From Pseudomonadota bacterium (GTDB lineage Bacteria; Pseudomonadota; Alphaproteobacteria; Rhizobiales; Xanthobacteraceae): DNA of 25,149 nt. Location: positions 1 through 25,149 of the forward strand of contig JAEWBL010000303.1 of assembly GCA_023391175.1 (NCBI GenBank), read 5' to 3'. The position numbers and the translations under genes were made by a program. Under the pieces are notes generated by a model. It saw only the letters and a list, made by a program, of their open reading frames with translations. It searched no databases and was not told the origin of the DNA. Within the stretch, counting starts at the first letter, position 1; each line of letters starts with the position of its first letter. Shown piece by piece: positions 1 through 8,344 of this stretch.

Positions 1-1383
1 GTGGAGGATCCGGCCACCGGCCGGACCGTGGGCACCGTTCCCGCCTGCGGCGCGACCGAGACGCGGCGGGCCATCGAGGCGGCCGAGATCGCATTCCGCT
101 CGTGGCGCGCCGTGCCGGCCGCCGAGCGCGCGCGCCTGCTGGAGCGCTGGAACGACCTGATCCTCGCCAACGGCGCGGACCTCGCGCGGATCATGACGGC
201 CGAACAGGGCAAGCCCCTCGCCGAGGCGGAAGGGGAAGTGCGCTATGGCGCCTCCTTCGTGAAGTGGTTCGCGGAGGAGGCGCGGCGCATCTACGGCCGC
301 ACCATCCCCGCGCCCGGGGCCGACCGGCGCATCCTGATGCTGGAAGAGCCCGTCGGCGTCACCGCCGCCATCACGCCGTGGAATTTCCCAATCGCGATGA
401 TCACCCGCAAATGCGCGCCGGCCCTCGCCGCCGGCTGCACCATGGTCATCAAGCCGTCGGAGCTGACGCCATTTTCCGCTTTGGCTGTGGTGAAGCTCGC
501 CGAGCGGGCGGGCATTCCCGTCGGAGTCATCTCCGTGGTGACGGGCCTGCCGACCGCCATCGGTGATGAACTCACATCGAACCCTGTGGTGCGCAAGATC
601 TCCTTCACCGGCTCGACCCGTGTCGGCGCCCATCTCATGCGCGCCTCGGCGGGGACGCTGAAGAAGCTCAGCCTGGAACTGGGCGGCAACGCGCCCTTTA
701 TCGTCTTTGACGATGCCGACCTCGACCTCGCGGTGGAGGGGGCCATGGCCTCCAAGTTCCGCAATGCCGGCCAGACCTGCGTGTGCGCCAACCGCATCCT
801 CGTGCAGGCGGGCATCCACGATGCCTTCGTCGCCCGCCTCGGCGCGCGCATCGCCGCGCAGAAGGTCGGACCGGGGACAGAGCCCGGCGTCGGCATCGGC
901 CCGCTCATCAACCGCGCTGCCGCCGAAAAGGTGCACGCGCACGTCGCCGACGCGCTGGCCAAGGGCGCGCGCGTGGCGCAGCAGGCCGAAGCGTCCTGCG
1001 GGGAGGGCAACTTCGTCGCCCCGCTCCTCCTCACCGGCGCCACCACCGACATGCGGCTCGCCAATGAGGAGACCTTCGGCCCCGTCGCCCCGGTGTTCCG
1101 GTTCGAGACCGAGGCGGAGGCCATCGCCATCGCCAACGGCACGCCCTATGGGCTCGCCGCCTATTTCTTCACCGAGGACATGCACCGCGCCTGGCGGGTC
1201 GGCGAGGCGCTGGAATTCGGCATGGTGGGGCTGAACACCGGTGCCATTTCCATGGAGGTGGCCCCCTTCGGCGGCGTGAAGCAGTCCGGGCTTGGCCGGG
1301 AGGGCGGCTACCTCGGCATCGCCGAATATCTGGAACCCAAGGCCTTCCACATGGGTGGGCTGCGCCTCACGGCCGCCGTCTGA
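1..1383 (+). CDS. gabD: NAD(P)-dependent succinate-semialdehyde dehydrogenase family protein, 5' end outside window
   Basis: This is an aldehyde dehydrogenase superfamily enzyme that would oxidise succinate semialdehyde or a similar omega-semialdehyde to the acid in the cytosol. Visible landmarks, numbered from the window edge, are the TPWNFP segment with Asn128, Lys151 in VIKPSE, the FTGST turn near 202, catalytic base Glu226 in LELGGN and nucleophile Cys260 in NAGQTC. The C-terminal PFGGVKQSGLGREGG signature is intact. About 460 residues are present against roughly 480-490 for GabD-type enzymes, and the frame is open to base 1. The GTG at base 1 is therefore probably an internal Val, with some 20 N-terminal residues missing. 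It lies 34 bp upstream of the dehydrogenase gene and probably shares its operon. An aminotransferase two genes on would supply a semialdehyde, which fits this role. The exact substrate is inferred. Confidence 0.85.
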   Translation: MEDPATGRTVGTVPACGATETRRAIEAAEIAFRSWRAVPAAERARLLERWNDLILANGADLARIMTAEQGKPLAEAEGEVRYGASFVKWFAEEARRIYGRTIPAPGADRRILMLEEPVGVTAAITPWNFPIAMITRKCAPALAAGCTMVIKPSELTPFSALAVVKLAERAGIPVGVISVVTGLPTAIGDELTSNPVVRKISFTGSTRVGAHLMRASAGTLKKLSLELGGNAPFIVFDDADLDLAVEGAMASKFRNAGQTCVCANRILVQAGIHDAFVARLGARIAAQKVGPGTEPGVGIGPLINRAAAEKVHAHVADALAKGARVAQQAEASCGEGNFVAPLLLTGATTDMRLANEETFGPVAPVFRFETEAEAIAIANGTPYGLAAYFFTEDMHRAWRVGEALEFGMVGLNTGAISMEVAPFGGVKQSGLGREGGYLGIAEYLEPKAFHMGGLRLTAAV

Positions 1384-1417
1384 CCCCAATCCCACACATA
1401 TCGCAGGAAACGTGACC

Positions 1418-2491
1418 ATGGCCGCAAGACACTATCGCATCGCCGTCATCCCGGGAGACGGCATCGGCAAGGAAGTGATGCCCGAGGGCGTGCGCGTGCT
1501 GGAGAAGGCGGCGGCGCTCTATGGCTTCAGCCTCGATCTCGCCTGGCACGACTTCGCCTGCTGCGACTACTACGCCCGCCACGGCGAAATGATGCCGGCG
1601 GACTGGAAGGCGCGGGTCGGCACCTCGGACGCCATCCTGTTCGGCGCGGTGGGCTGGCCGGACACGGTGCCGGATCATGTCTCGCTGTGGGGCTCGCTGC
1701 TCCAGTTCCGGCGAGAGTTCGACCAGTATGTGAACCTGCGGCCGGTGCGGCTGATGCCGGGCGTGCCCTGCCCCCTCGTCGGACGCAAGCCGGGTGACAT
1801 CGATTTCTGGGTGGTGCGCGAGAACACGGAGGGCGAATACACCTCCATCGGTGGGCGCATGTATCCCGGCACGTCCCGCGAGCTCGTGATCCAGGAAACC
1901 GTCATGTCGCGCCACGGCGTGGACCGGGTGCTGAAATTCGCGTTCGAGCTGGCCATGCGGCGGCCGAACCGGCACCTGACCTCGGCCACCAAGTCCAACG
2001 GCATCGCGATCACCATGCCCTATTGGGACGAGCGGGTGGAAGCGATGGCGGCGACCTTTCCGGAGGTGCGCACCGACAAGTACCACATCGACATCCTCAC
2101 CGCTCAGTTCGTGCTGCACCCGGACCGCTTCGACGTGGTGGTCGCTTCCAACCTGTTCGGCGACATCCTCTCCGATCTCGGCCCCGCCTGCACCGGCACC
2201 ATCGGCATTGCGCCCTCCGGCAACATCAATCCCGACCGGACCTTCCCCTCGCTGTTCGAGCCGGTGCACGGCTCGGCGCCCGACATCGCCGGCAAGGGCA
2301 TCGCCAATCCGGTGGGCCAGATCTGGTCGGCGGCCATGATACTCGAGCATCTCGGGGAAATGGACGCCGCCGCGGCCATAGAGCGGGCCATCGAGCGGGT
2401 GCTGGCCGATCCTGCGGGGCGCACGGCCGACATCGGCGGGACCGCCAACACGCTCAGCTGCGGAAAGGCGATCGCCGATGCCCTCGCCTGA
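1418..2491 (+). CDS. tartrate dehydrogenase/decarboxylase-type isocitrate/isopropylmalate dehydrogenase family protein
   Basis: This 357-residue protein belongs to the beta-decarboxylating dehydrogenase family (LeuB/ICDH/tartrate dehydrogenase). It would oxidise a 2-hydroxy (di)acid with NAD+ and a divalent metal. Visible motifs are IPGDGIG (residues 11-17), NLRPVRL near 106-112, VVRENTEGEY with Arg134 and Tyr141, ATKSN with Lys192, metal-ligand Asp residues in NLFGDILSD (249, 253) and HGSAPDIAGKGIANP near 284-298. The DYY..HG.MMPAD and LWG..F..FDQY..LRP segments are typical of TtuC-type tartrate dehydrogenases rather than LeuB. The ATG is chosen because AGGAAA lies 8 bp upstream at 1405-1410. 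An in-frame start further upstream would run into the previous gene. The 3' end overlaps the aminotransferase start by 14 bp, so the two are probably translationally coupled. The true substrate (tartrate, malate or other) cannot be decided from sequence. Confidence 0.85.
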   Translation: MAARHYRIAVIPGDGIGKEVMPEGVRVLEKAAALYGFSLDLAWHDFACCDYYARHGEMMPADWKARVGTSDAILFGAVGWPDTVPDHVSLWGSLLQFRREFDQYVNLRPVRLMPGVPCPLVGRKPGDIDFWVVRENTEGEYTSIGGRMYPGTSRELVIQETVMSRHGVDRVLKFAFELAMRRPNRHLTSATKSNGIAITMPYWDERVEAMAATFPEVRTDKYHIDILTAQFVLHPDRFDVVVASNLFGDILSDLGPACTGTIGIAPSGNINPDRTFPSLFEPVHGSAPDIAGKGIANPVGQIWSAAMILEHLGEMDAAAAIERAIERVLADPAGRTADIGGTANTLSCGKAIADALA

Positions 2492-3890
2492 CGCCCGGCA
2501 GCGCCACGCGATGCCCGCGAATTCCCTCCAGGTGCTCGACCGCGATCACCTCATCCATCCGGTCATGTCGCTCCGTGGCCATGAGAAGCATGGCGTCACC
2601 GTGCTTCAATCGGCGTCCGGCATGTTCCTGCGGGATGCCTCGGGGCATGAGCTGCTGGATGCCTTCGCCGGCCTGTGGTGCGTGAATGTCGGCTACGGGC
2701 AGGACAGCATCGTGGAGGTCGCGGCGGAGCAGATGCGCCGCCTGCCCTATGCCACCGGCTATTTCGGCTTCGGCTCGGAACCTTCCATCCGCCTTGCGGC
2801 GCGCCTCGCGGAACTGGCGCCGGAGGGGCTGGACCATGTCTATTTTACCCTCGGCGGATCGGACGCCGTGGACAGCGCGGTCCGCTACATCACGCATTAC
2901 TTCAACTCCACCGGACGGCCGGCGAAGAAGCACTTCATCTCGCTGGAGCGCGGCTATCACGGCTCCTCCTCCACCGGGGCGGGCCTCACCGCCCTGCCGG
3001 CGTTCCATGCCCATTTCGATGTGCCGACGCCGCGCCAGCACACGATCGCCTCGCCCTACCCCTACCGCAACCCGGTGGGCGCCGACCCCGCGGCGGTGAT
3101 CGCCGCCTCCGTCGCCGCATTGGAGGCGAAGGTAGCCGAACTCGGGGCCGACAACGTGGCCGCCTTCTTCTGCGAGCCGGTGCAGGGCTCGGGCGGGGTG
3201 ATCGTGCCGCCGCCCGGCTGGCTCAAGGCCATGCGGGAGGCCTGCACGCGCCTCGACATCCTGTTCGTGGCCGACGAGGTCATCACCGGCTTCGGCCGCA
3301 CGGGGCCGATCTTCGCCTGCCACGCCGAAGCGATGTCGCCGGACCTGATGACCGTCGCCAAGGGCCTGACGGCCGGCTACGTGCCCATGGGCGCGGTGCT
3401 CATGTCGAACCGGATCTATCAGGCCATCGCCGACGGGCTGCCGCCCGAGGCGCCCATCGGGCACGGCTTCACCTATTCCGGCCACCCTGTGAGCGCGGCG
3501 GTGGGGCTGGAAGTCCTGCGCCTCTATACGGAGGGCGGCATCCTCGCCAATGGAGAGGCCCGTGGACCGGCCTTCGCCGCGGGGCTCGAAGCCCTGCGCG
3601 ATCATCCCCTGGTGGGAGATGCCCGCGCGCGCGGGCTCCTGGGTGCATTGGAACTCGTGCGCGACAAGGCCGCGAAGACGCGCTTCGACCCCGCCACGGA
3701 GCTGCCGCGCCGCCTGTTCGAGGCCGGCTACCGCAACGGCCTCATCTTCCGCGCCTTCGCCGACGGCACCATTGGCCTCGCCCCCGCGCTGACCTGCACG
3801 GCCGACGAGATGGACCTCTTGTTGTCGCGCCTCGCCCGCACCCTGGATGATGCACTCGACGACGCCGAGGTCCGGGCGGCGCTCGCGTAG
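2478..3890 (+). CDS. class III (omega-amino acid type) PLP-dependent aminotransferase
   Basis: This 470-residue fold-type I aminotransferase would move an amino group from an omega-amino acid or amine to pyruvate or a 2-oxo acid. The PLP-contacting Asp is Asp266 in VADEVITGFGRTG, and the Schiff-base lysine is Lys295 in TVAKGLTAGY. The GGSDAVDSA phosphate-binding region is near 126-134, and EPVQGSGG is near 233-240. The start at 2478 is supported by GGAAAGG at 2462-2468 and by overlap with the preceding gene; the next in-frame ATG, at 2511, has no ribosome site. The co-located semialdehyde dehydrogenase suggests a GABA-, beta-alanine- or polyamine-like substrate. Taurine:pyruvate-type enzymes have the same architecture, so specificity stays open. 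Only 62 bp separate its stop from the convergent solute-binding protein gene. Confidence 0.85.
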   Translation: MPSPDARQRHAMPANSLQVLDRDHLIHPVMSLRGHEKHGVTVLQSASGMFLRDASGHELLDAFAGLWCVNVGYGQDSIVEVAAEQMRRLPYATGYFGFGSEPSIRLAARLAELAPEGLDHVYFTLGGSDAVDSAVRYITHYFNSTGRPAKKHFISLERGYHGSSSTGAGLTALPAFHAHFDVPTPRQHTIASPYPYRNPVGADPAAVIAASVAALEAKVAELGADNVAAFFCEPVQGSGGVIVPPPGWLKAMREACTRLDILFVADEVITGFGRTGPIFACHAEAMSPDLMTVAKGLTAGYVPMGAVLMSNRIYQAIADGLPPEAPIGHGFTYSGHPVSAAVGLEVLRLYTEGGILANGEARGPAFAAGLEALRDHPLVGDARARGLLGALELVRDKAAKTRFDPATELPRRLFEAGYRNGLIFRAFADGTIGLAPALTCTADEMDLLLSRLARTLDDALDDAEVRAALA

Positions 3891-3952
3891 ACCGGACTTC
3901 GGCTTTTCGTCGGGCTTTCTGGCGATGCCCGGGATTGCGAACCAGGACGGCC

Positions 3953-5155
3953 CTACTTCACCAGCGGGCAGCCACCTTCGGCGAGGGGGCGGAAGGCCTG
4001 CGCGGCCGGAATGGTCGCGAGGGTCTCGTAGACGTCCCATTCGCCCTTGGATTGCGCCGGAGTCTTCACCTTGAACAGGAACATGTCGTGGACCGCGCGA
4101 CCGTCGATGCGCACCTCGCCCTTGCCGAACAGGGGATCGTCGATGGGCATCGCGCGCATCTTGGCGAGCACGGTGTTCGTATCCTTGGTGCCGGCGGCCT
4201 CCACGGCCTTCAGATAGTGCATGATGGAGGAATAGACGCCGGCATGGACCTGCGTCGGCATCTTGCCCTTGTGGAGGGCGGCGAAGCGCTTGGCGAAGGC
4301 GCGGCTCGCGTCGTCGCGATCCCAGTAGAACGCCTCCGTCAGCACCAGCCCCTGCGCCAGCTTGAGGCCGAGGGCGTGGATGTCGGTGATGAAGGTGAAC
4401 AGGCCGGCGATGGACTGTCCGCCCTGCACGATGCCGAACTCGGAGGCCTGCTTGATGGCGTTGATCATGTCCTCGCCGCCGCTGGCGAGGCCCACCACCT
4501 TGGCGCCGGAGGATTGCGCCCGGATCAGGTAGGATGAGAAATCGCTGGTGCCGAGCGGGTGCTTGACCGAGCCGAGCACCTGCCCGCCGGCGGCTTTCAC
4601 CACCGCCACCGTATCGCGTTCCATGGCGTGGCCGGACGCCTGGTCCACCGCGATGAAGAACCAGCTGTTGCCGCCCTGGCGCACCATGGCGCTGCCGGTG
4701 CCGTTGGCATTGGCCCAGGTGTCGTAGGTCCAATGGATGGTGTTGGGCGTGCATTTGGAGCCGGTGAGGTCGGCCGTCGCCGCCCCGGCATTGAGCTGGA
4801 TCCTGTCCTTGTCCTTGACGATCTGGCTGACCGCCAGCGCGACGGGCGAGCCCGTGACGTCGCCGATGACGTCGACGCCCTCCTGATCGATCCATGAGCG
4901 GGCGATGACGGAGCCGATGTCCGCCTTGTTCTGGTGATTGCCCGAGACGATCTCCACCTCGATGCCCTTGTCCTTCCCCTTGAAATCCTCCACCGCGAGG
5001 CGGGCGGCGGCGACAGAGCCCGGACCGGCAAGGTCCGAGTAGGGTCCACTCATGTCGCTGAGGATTCCGATCTTGATCCGGGTCTCGGCCACCGCCGGCC
5101 CCAGGCCCATGGCGATTCCGGACAGAAGCACACATATACTGATATAATTACGCAT
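3953..5155 (-). CDS. periplasmic ABC transporter substrate-binding protein (branched-chain amino acid/aromatic acid type)
   Basis: This 400-residue type I periplasmic binding protein of the Leu/Ile/Val family has a Sec signal peptide with a hydrophobic core at about residues 5-20 and a likely cut after AVA (residue 23). The mature start reads ETRIKIGILSDMSGPYSDLAG. It would capture a solute in the periplasm for a LivHMGF-type importer, but no permease or ATPase gene is in the window. The ATG at 5155 is preceded by a strong GGAGGA. It is divergent from the MaoC gene. The shared intergenic region holds two AT-rich palindromes like those at the badH, badK and acyl-CoA dehydrogenase promoters, so I infer the ligand is cyclohexanecarboxylate or a related acid. 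It is clearly paralogous to the protein at 19717-20952, sharing HQNKADI, IDQEGVDV and HAGVYSS blocks. The first codons are unusually AT-rich. Confidence 0.88.
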   Translation of the reverse strand: MRNYISICVLLSGIAMGLGPAVAETRIKIGILSDMSGPYSDLAGPGSVAAARLAVEDFKGKDKGIEVEIVSGNHQNKADIGSVIARSWIDQEGVDVIGDVTGSPVALAVSQIVKDKDRIQLNAGAATADLTGSKCTPNTIHWTYDTWANANGTGSAMVRQGGNSWFFIAVDQASGHAMERDTVAVVKAAGGQVLGSVKHPLGTSDFSSYLIRAQSSGAKVVGLASGGEDMINAIKQASEFGIVQGGQSIAGLFTFITDIHALGLKLAQGLVLTEAFYWDRDDASRAFAKRFAALHKGKMPTQVHAGVYSSIMHYLKAVEAAGTKDTNTVLAKMRAMPIDDPLFGKGEVRIDGRAVHDMFLFKVKTPAQSKGEWDVYETLATIPAAQAFRPLAEGGCPLVK

Positions 5156-5205
5156 GGCGTATCCTCCATGGAGCCTTATATCTATGCCATTTTCGGCGCC
5201 AATTT

Positions 5206-5223
5206 ATGTCAATCACATTCCAT
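5206..5223. promoter_or_regulatory. candidate BadR-type operator, site 4 (degenerate centre)
   Basis: The sequence ATGTCAATCACATTCCAT matches the site at 13115-13132 in 14 of 18 positions and differs only in the central four bases. The ATG...CAT arms are retained. Read on the minus strand it contains a perfect TTGACA (5207-5212), a potential -35 for the solute-binding protein gene, although no good -10 is evident at the right spacing. It lies between that gene and the MaoC gene. The binding protein is inferred. Confidence 0.5.
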
Positions 5224-5228
5224 ATATT

Positions 5229-5246
5229 GTGTAAATATATTTGCCA
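5229..5246. promoter_or_regulatory. candidate BadR-type operator, site 5 (partial arms)
   Basis: The sequence GTGTAAATATATTTGCCA contains the AATATATT core (5234-5241) in the same register as the other sites, with imperfect outer arms. Its centre is 23 bp from that of site 4, about two helical turns, so two dimers could bind the same face side by side. It is markedly AT-rich against GC-rich surroundings. Confidence 0.42.
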
Positions 5247-5316
5247 ATCTGAAAGCCCGCGCTACGCTGCTCTCCCGCGCCTTTCGCGGGATGCTCCGAG
5301 CGGAAAGGACAGGGTG

Positions 5317-5763
5317 ATGCAGGACTTCCATGTGAAGCCGGGGGACTCGGCGGTCTTCACCAAGACCGTGGGCGAAAGCGACGTGTATCTCTTCGCCGGG
5401 ATCACCGGCGACTTCGCCCCGAACCACGTCAACCTGGCCTATATGCAGCGCTCCCGCTTCGGCCGGCTGCAGGCCCACGGCGCGCTGCTGGTGGGCTTCA
5501 TGTCCACCACCGCCGGACTGATCGCGGCGCGCACGCCGCCCGAGGCGAACGAGATCGCCGTGGCGCTCGGCTATGACCGCATCCGCTTCATCAAGCCGGT
5601 CTTCCTGGGGGACACGGTGACCACCCTCTACCGCGTCAGCAGTGTGGACATCGCCCGCAGGCGCGCCAGCGCCGGGATCGAGGTGACGAACCAGCACGGC
5701 ACGCTGGTGGCGGTCGCCTCCCACACGCTCGCGTGGCTGGCGAATCCGCCCGCGGCCGGATAG
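5317..5763 (+). CDS. MaoC-family (R)-specific enoyl-CoA hydratase-like hot-dog protein
   Basis: This 148-residue single hot-dog-domain protein would hydrate enoyl-CoA thioesters. The hydratase signature reads AGITGDFAPNH with catalytic Asp32 and His37, followed by an AHG turn at 53-55. The family form is GDxNPxH, so Asn is replaced by Ala here. I chose the ATG at 5317 because GGAAAGGACAGG lies just upstream. An in-frame ATG at 5206 would put the palindromic operator and low-quality sequence inside the protein. It is divergent from the solute-binding protein gene and convergent with the thioesterase gene (7 bp between stops). The shared operator-like sites suggest co-regulation with the cyclohexanecarboxylate genes. 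Its acyl-CoA substrate is unknown; a step in pimeloyl-CoA beta-oxidation or an alternative ring hydration is possible. Confidence 0.82.
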   Translation: MQDFHVKPGDSAVFTKTVGESDVYLFAGITGDFAPNHVNLAYMQRSRFGRLQAHGALLVGFMSTTAGLIAARTPPEANEIAVALGYDRIRFIKPVFLGDTVTTLYRVSSVDIARRRASAGIEVTNQHGTLVAVASHTLAWLANPPAAG

Positions 5764-5770
5764 CTCCCCG

Positions 5771-6205
5771 TCAGGCCTCGCGCAGATGCGCGAAGCGCGC
5801 GAGCAGCGGCGTTCGGATGGAGTCGGGAACCGGAATCTTCCGCAGATCCCCCGCCACCACGAAGACTGAGACAAAGCCGGCGATGAAGCAGACTTGCCCG
5901 TCCTGCCTGCCCGTCACGCGAAACGTGAGCGAGGAGGTGCCCAGCCGCGCGGGCTCCACATGGCAGAACAGCGGGGCGCGCGGCGTGATCGGCGCCTTGA
6001 AGTCCATCTCCATGTGCACGAACGGGCATCCGATGCCCTGGTCCACGTTCATCCGGAACCAGTTGGTGCCGTCCAGCAGATCCTCCCAGAAGGCGTCGAT
6101 CGCCTCCAGGGCGAAGTCCGGAATCCGGCCCGTATAGGCGATGCGCGCGGGATCGCAGTCGCCGAAGCCGACCCGCCGCTGCCAGATGAATGCGTCGTCG
6201 CCCAT
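5771..6205 (-). CDS. acyl-CoA thioesterase, 4-hydroxybenzoyl-CoA thioesterase family
   Basis: This 144-residue hot-dog protein carries the N-terminal signature FGDCDPARIAYTGRIPDF. Asp18 corresponds to the catalytic Asp17 of the Pseudomonas 4-hydroxybenzoyl-CoA thioesterase (same GDCDPA register). It would hydrolyse an acyl-CoA to free acid and CoA. It is the last gene of the minus-strand cyclohexanecarboxylate operon, starting 9 bp after the stop of the fused hydratase/dehydrogenase gene. In that setting I infer a safety-valve role, releasing CoA from ring or dead-end acyl-CoAs when flux stalls. A specific biosynthetic thioesterase role cannot be excluded. Confidence 0.85.
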   Translation of the reverse strand: MGDDAFIWQRRVGFGDCDPARIAYTGRIPDFALEAIDAFWEDLLDGTNWFRMNVDQGIGCPFVHMEMDFKAPITPRAPLFCHVEPARLGTSSLTFRVTGRQDGQVCFIAGFVSVFVVAGDLRKIPVPDSIRTPLLARFAHLREA

Positions 6206-6214
6206 GGGCCCTCG

Positions 6215-8263
6215 TCAGGTGGTGGGATCGTGCGTCCCGTCGACCGCTGCGCGGCGCAGGAGGTCCGGCACGCCCCAGGAAAGCGGGTCCTGGGCCTCAA
6301 ATGCTTCGATCCGGCGCAGGATCTCCCCGAAGCCGAGGCGGCCTGCATAGTGCATGGGACCACCGCGCCAGCGCGGAAACGCGTAGCCATGGATCATCAC
6401 GAGGTCGATGTCGGCCGGGTTCGCGGCGATGCCTTCCTCGAGAATGCGGAAACCCTCCTCCACCATGGCGGTCACGGCACGGGCGACGATCTCGTCATCG
6501 GAAAAGCTCCGGCGCGTGAGGCCCGCCCGCTCGGATTCCTCCGCCACGATCTTGTCGATGACCGCGGAGGCGGAAGCCTTGCCACCGTCGTAGTCGTACC
6601 ACCCGGCGCCGGTCTTGCGGCCGAGCCGGCCGGTCTCCTCGACGATGCGGTCGGCGATTGGGATGTAACGGAAGCCGTCCTTCGTGCGCCAGCCGAGCCT
6701 CTTGCGATTGGCATAGGCAATGTCGAGGCCGGAGAGGTCCTGCACCTCGTAAGGCCCCATGGCCATGCCGAAGCCGCGCAGCGCCCGGTCCACCTGGGCC
6801 GGCAGGGCGCCCTCCATCAGCATGATGTCACAGGTCTGCCGATAGCGGGTGAGGATGCGGTTGCCGATGAAACCGTCGCACACGCCGGCCAGTACCGGGA
6901 TCTTCTTCAGCCGCGCGGCGCGGCGCAGGACCGTTGCCAGCGTTTCGGCGGAGGTGGTGCGCGCCCGGATCACTTCCAGCAGCTTCATCACGTGGGCCGG
7001 GCTGAAGAAATGCAGGCCCAGGAACCGTTCGGGACAGCGCAGGCCCTCGCCCACCCGATTCACGTCGAGATGGGAGGTGTTGGTGGCGAGGATGGCGGTC
7101 TCGGGCAGCGCCGCATCGAGGGCGGCGAAGACCTGCCGCTTCACCTCCATGTCCTCGAACACCGCCTCGATGGCGAAATCCGCCGGCGGCAGGGCGCCAT
7201 AGCCTTCGTGGAAGGAAAAGCGCGCCGCCTGCTCCGCTGCGGCGGCTTCGACGGTGCTCTTGCCCCGCTTCACCGCATCCGCATAGAGCCGGGCCACATT
7301 GGCCCGCGCCCGCGCGACGCCGGCCGCATCGCTTTCCACCAGCGCCACGGAAATGCCAATGGCGGCCAGGGCATAGGCAATCCCGGCGCCCATGGTGCCG
7401 CCGCCCACCACCACGGCGGAACCGATCTCCGCACCGCCGGCTCTTCCCTGCGCCATGGCGGCGCGCTCGGCGAAGAAGACGTGGCGCAGGGCCGCCGCCT
7501 GATCGGAGGTCCTGAGACCGAGGAAGGTCGCGCGCTCCAGCGCCAGCCCCTCATCGAGGGGCAGGCGGGTAGCTGCCTCGACGAGGTCGATGGCCTTCAA
7601 GGGCGCCATCTGGCCGAGGCTGCGCTTTTCCGCCAGCTTGCGCGCGGCCTCGATCGCTGCTGGATCGGGCCCGGGAGCCGGGAGCGCGCCGGTCGCGGGC
7701 CGTACCGGGATCTGGAGAGTTCGGGCCGAGGCCACCGGATCAGCGGCGATGGCGTCCACCAGCCCCAGGGCCTCGGCTTCCTGCGCCGGGAGGATCCGGC
7801 CCTCGACGATCAGTGACAGCGCCGCCTCCAGGCCGACCAGCCGGGGCAGGCGTTGCGTACCGCCGGCGCCCGGCACAACGCCGAGCGTCACCTCCGGCAG
7901 TCCCAGCGTGGCGCCCGGGGCAGCGATGCGCGCGCGGCAGGCGAGCGCAATCTCCAGTCCCCCGCCGAGGGCCGCGCCGGTGATGGCCGCGATCACCGGA
8001 ACCGGAAAAGCCTCGATCCGGCGCACGAGGTCCGGCAGATGCGGCGCCACGGGCGCGGCGGCGAACTCCCTGGCGTCCGCACCGGCGACGAAGGTCTTTC
8101 CGGCGCCCGTCAGCACCACCCGCCCCACGCCTGCCGCCTCGGCAGCATCGAGCGCGGCCGCAAGCCCCTGCCGCACGGCGAGGGACGTGACGTTGACCGG
8201 AGGATTGTCGATGGTGACGAGGGCGATGCCCTCGTCGAGGACGCAATGGACGGGTCCGGGCAT
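6215..8263 (-). CDS. fused enoyl-CoA hydratase / 3-hydroxyacyl-CoA dehydrogenase (PimF/FadJ-like)
   Basis: This 682-residue two-enzyme beta-oxidation protein would convert 2-enoyl-CoA to 3-oxoacyl-CoA. The N-terminal crotonase domain (about 1-190) has AGADAREFA for the oxyanion hole, GGGLEIAL with Glu104 and LPEVTLGVVPGAGG with Glu124. The spacing of 20 is that of the two catalytic Glu of enoyl-CoA hydratase. The NAD domain starts with VVVGGGTMGAG (285-294), and the dehydrogenase dyad is His418 in HFFSP with Glu430. The second helical domain has DGFIGNRI near 463-470. The start at 8263 follows AGGTGAGG; upstream in-frame starts lack a ribosome site. It sits 81 bp after aliA and 9 bp before the thioesterase gene. 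Ring cleavage by BadI yields pimeloyl-CoA, and R. palustris uses the similarly built PimF for pimeloyl-CoA oxidation, so that role is inferred. No thiolase is adjacent. Confidence 0.9.
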   Translation of the reverse strand: MPGPVHCVLDEGIALVTIDNPPVNVTSLAVRQGLAAALDAAEAAGVGRVVLTGAGKTFVAGADAREFAAAPVAPHLPDLVRRIEAFPVPVIAAITGAALGGGLEIALACRARIAAPGATLGLPEVTLGVVPGAGGTQRLPRLVGLEAALSLIVEGRILPAQEAEALGLVDAIAADPVASARTLQIPVRPATGALPAPGPDPAAIEAARKLAEKRSLGQMAPLKAIDLVEAATRLPLDEGLALERATFLGLRTSDQAAALRHVFFAERAAMAQGRAGGAEIGSAVVVGGGTMGAGIAYALAAIGISVALVESDAAGVARARANVARLYADAVKRGKSTVEAAAAEQAARFSFHEGYGALPPADFAIEAVFEDMEVKRQVFAALDAALPETAILATNTSHLDVNRVGEGLRCPERFLGLHFFSPAHVMKLLEVIRARTTSAETLATVLRRAARLKKIPVLAGVCDGFIGNRILTRYRQTCDIMLMEGALPAQVDRALRGFGMAMGPYEVQDLSGLDIAYANRKRLGWRTKDGFRYIPIADRIVEETGRLGRKTGAGWYDYDGGKASASAVIDKIVAEESERAGLTRRSFSDDEIVARAVTAMVEEGFRILEEGIAANPADIDLVMIHGYAFPRWRGGPMHYAGRLGFGEILRRIEAFEAQDPLSWGVPDLLRRAAVDGTHDPTT

Positions 8264-8344
8264 GGCGGCCTCACCTGCACACATGAGGGGAGCGCGCCGG
8301 GCGCGGATCGGCCGCGGACGGCGGGCCAAGGCGCGAGGGAGCCA

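Noticed and set aside
1..3. GTG at base 1 as the true start of the semialdehyde dehydrogenase
   Set aside because: The family has about 20 more N-terminal residues and the window simply begins here; the real start is probably upstream.
3891..3952. A bidirectional terminator between the aminotransferase and binding-protein genes
   Set aside because: I found no convincing stem with a T-run in these 62 bp.
2454..5135. A very long minus-strand open frame antisense to the aminotransferase and through the binding protein
   Set aside because: It is an out-of-frame shadow in GC-rich DNA: Arg/Gly/His-rich, no family motif, and it conflicts with two well-supported genes.
5206..5316. An upstream ATG that would extend the MaoC protein by 37 residues
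   Set aside because: It lies in the AT-rich operator region; the ATG at 5317 has a good ribosome site and matches the usual single-domain length.
5894..7816. A 640-codon plus-strand open frame over the PimF-like gene
   Set aside because: It is antisense to a protein with intact hydratase and dehydrogenase active sites, and its own translation has no recognisable domain.
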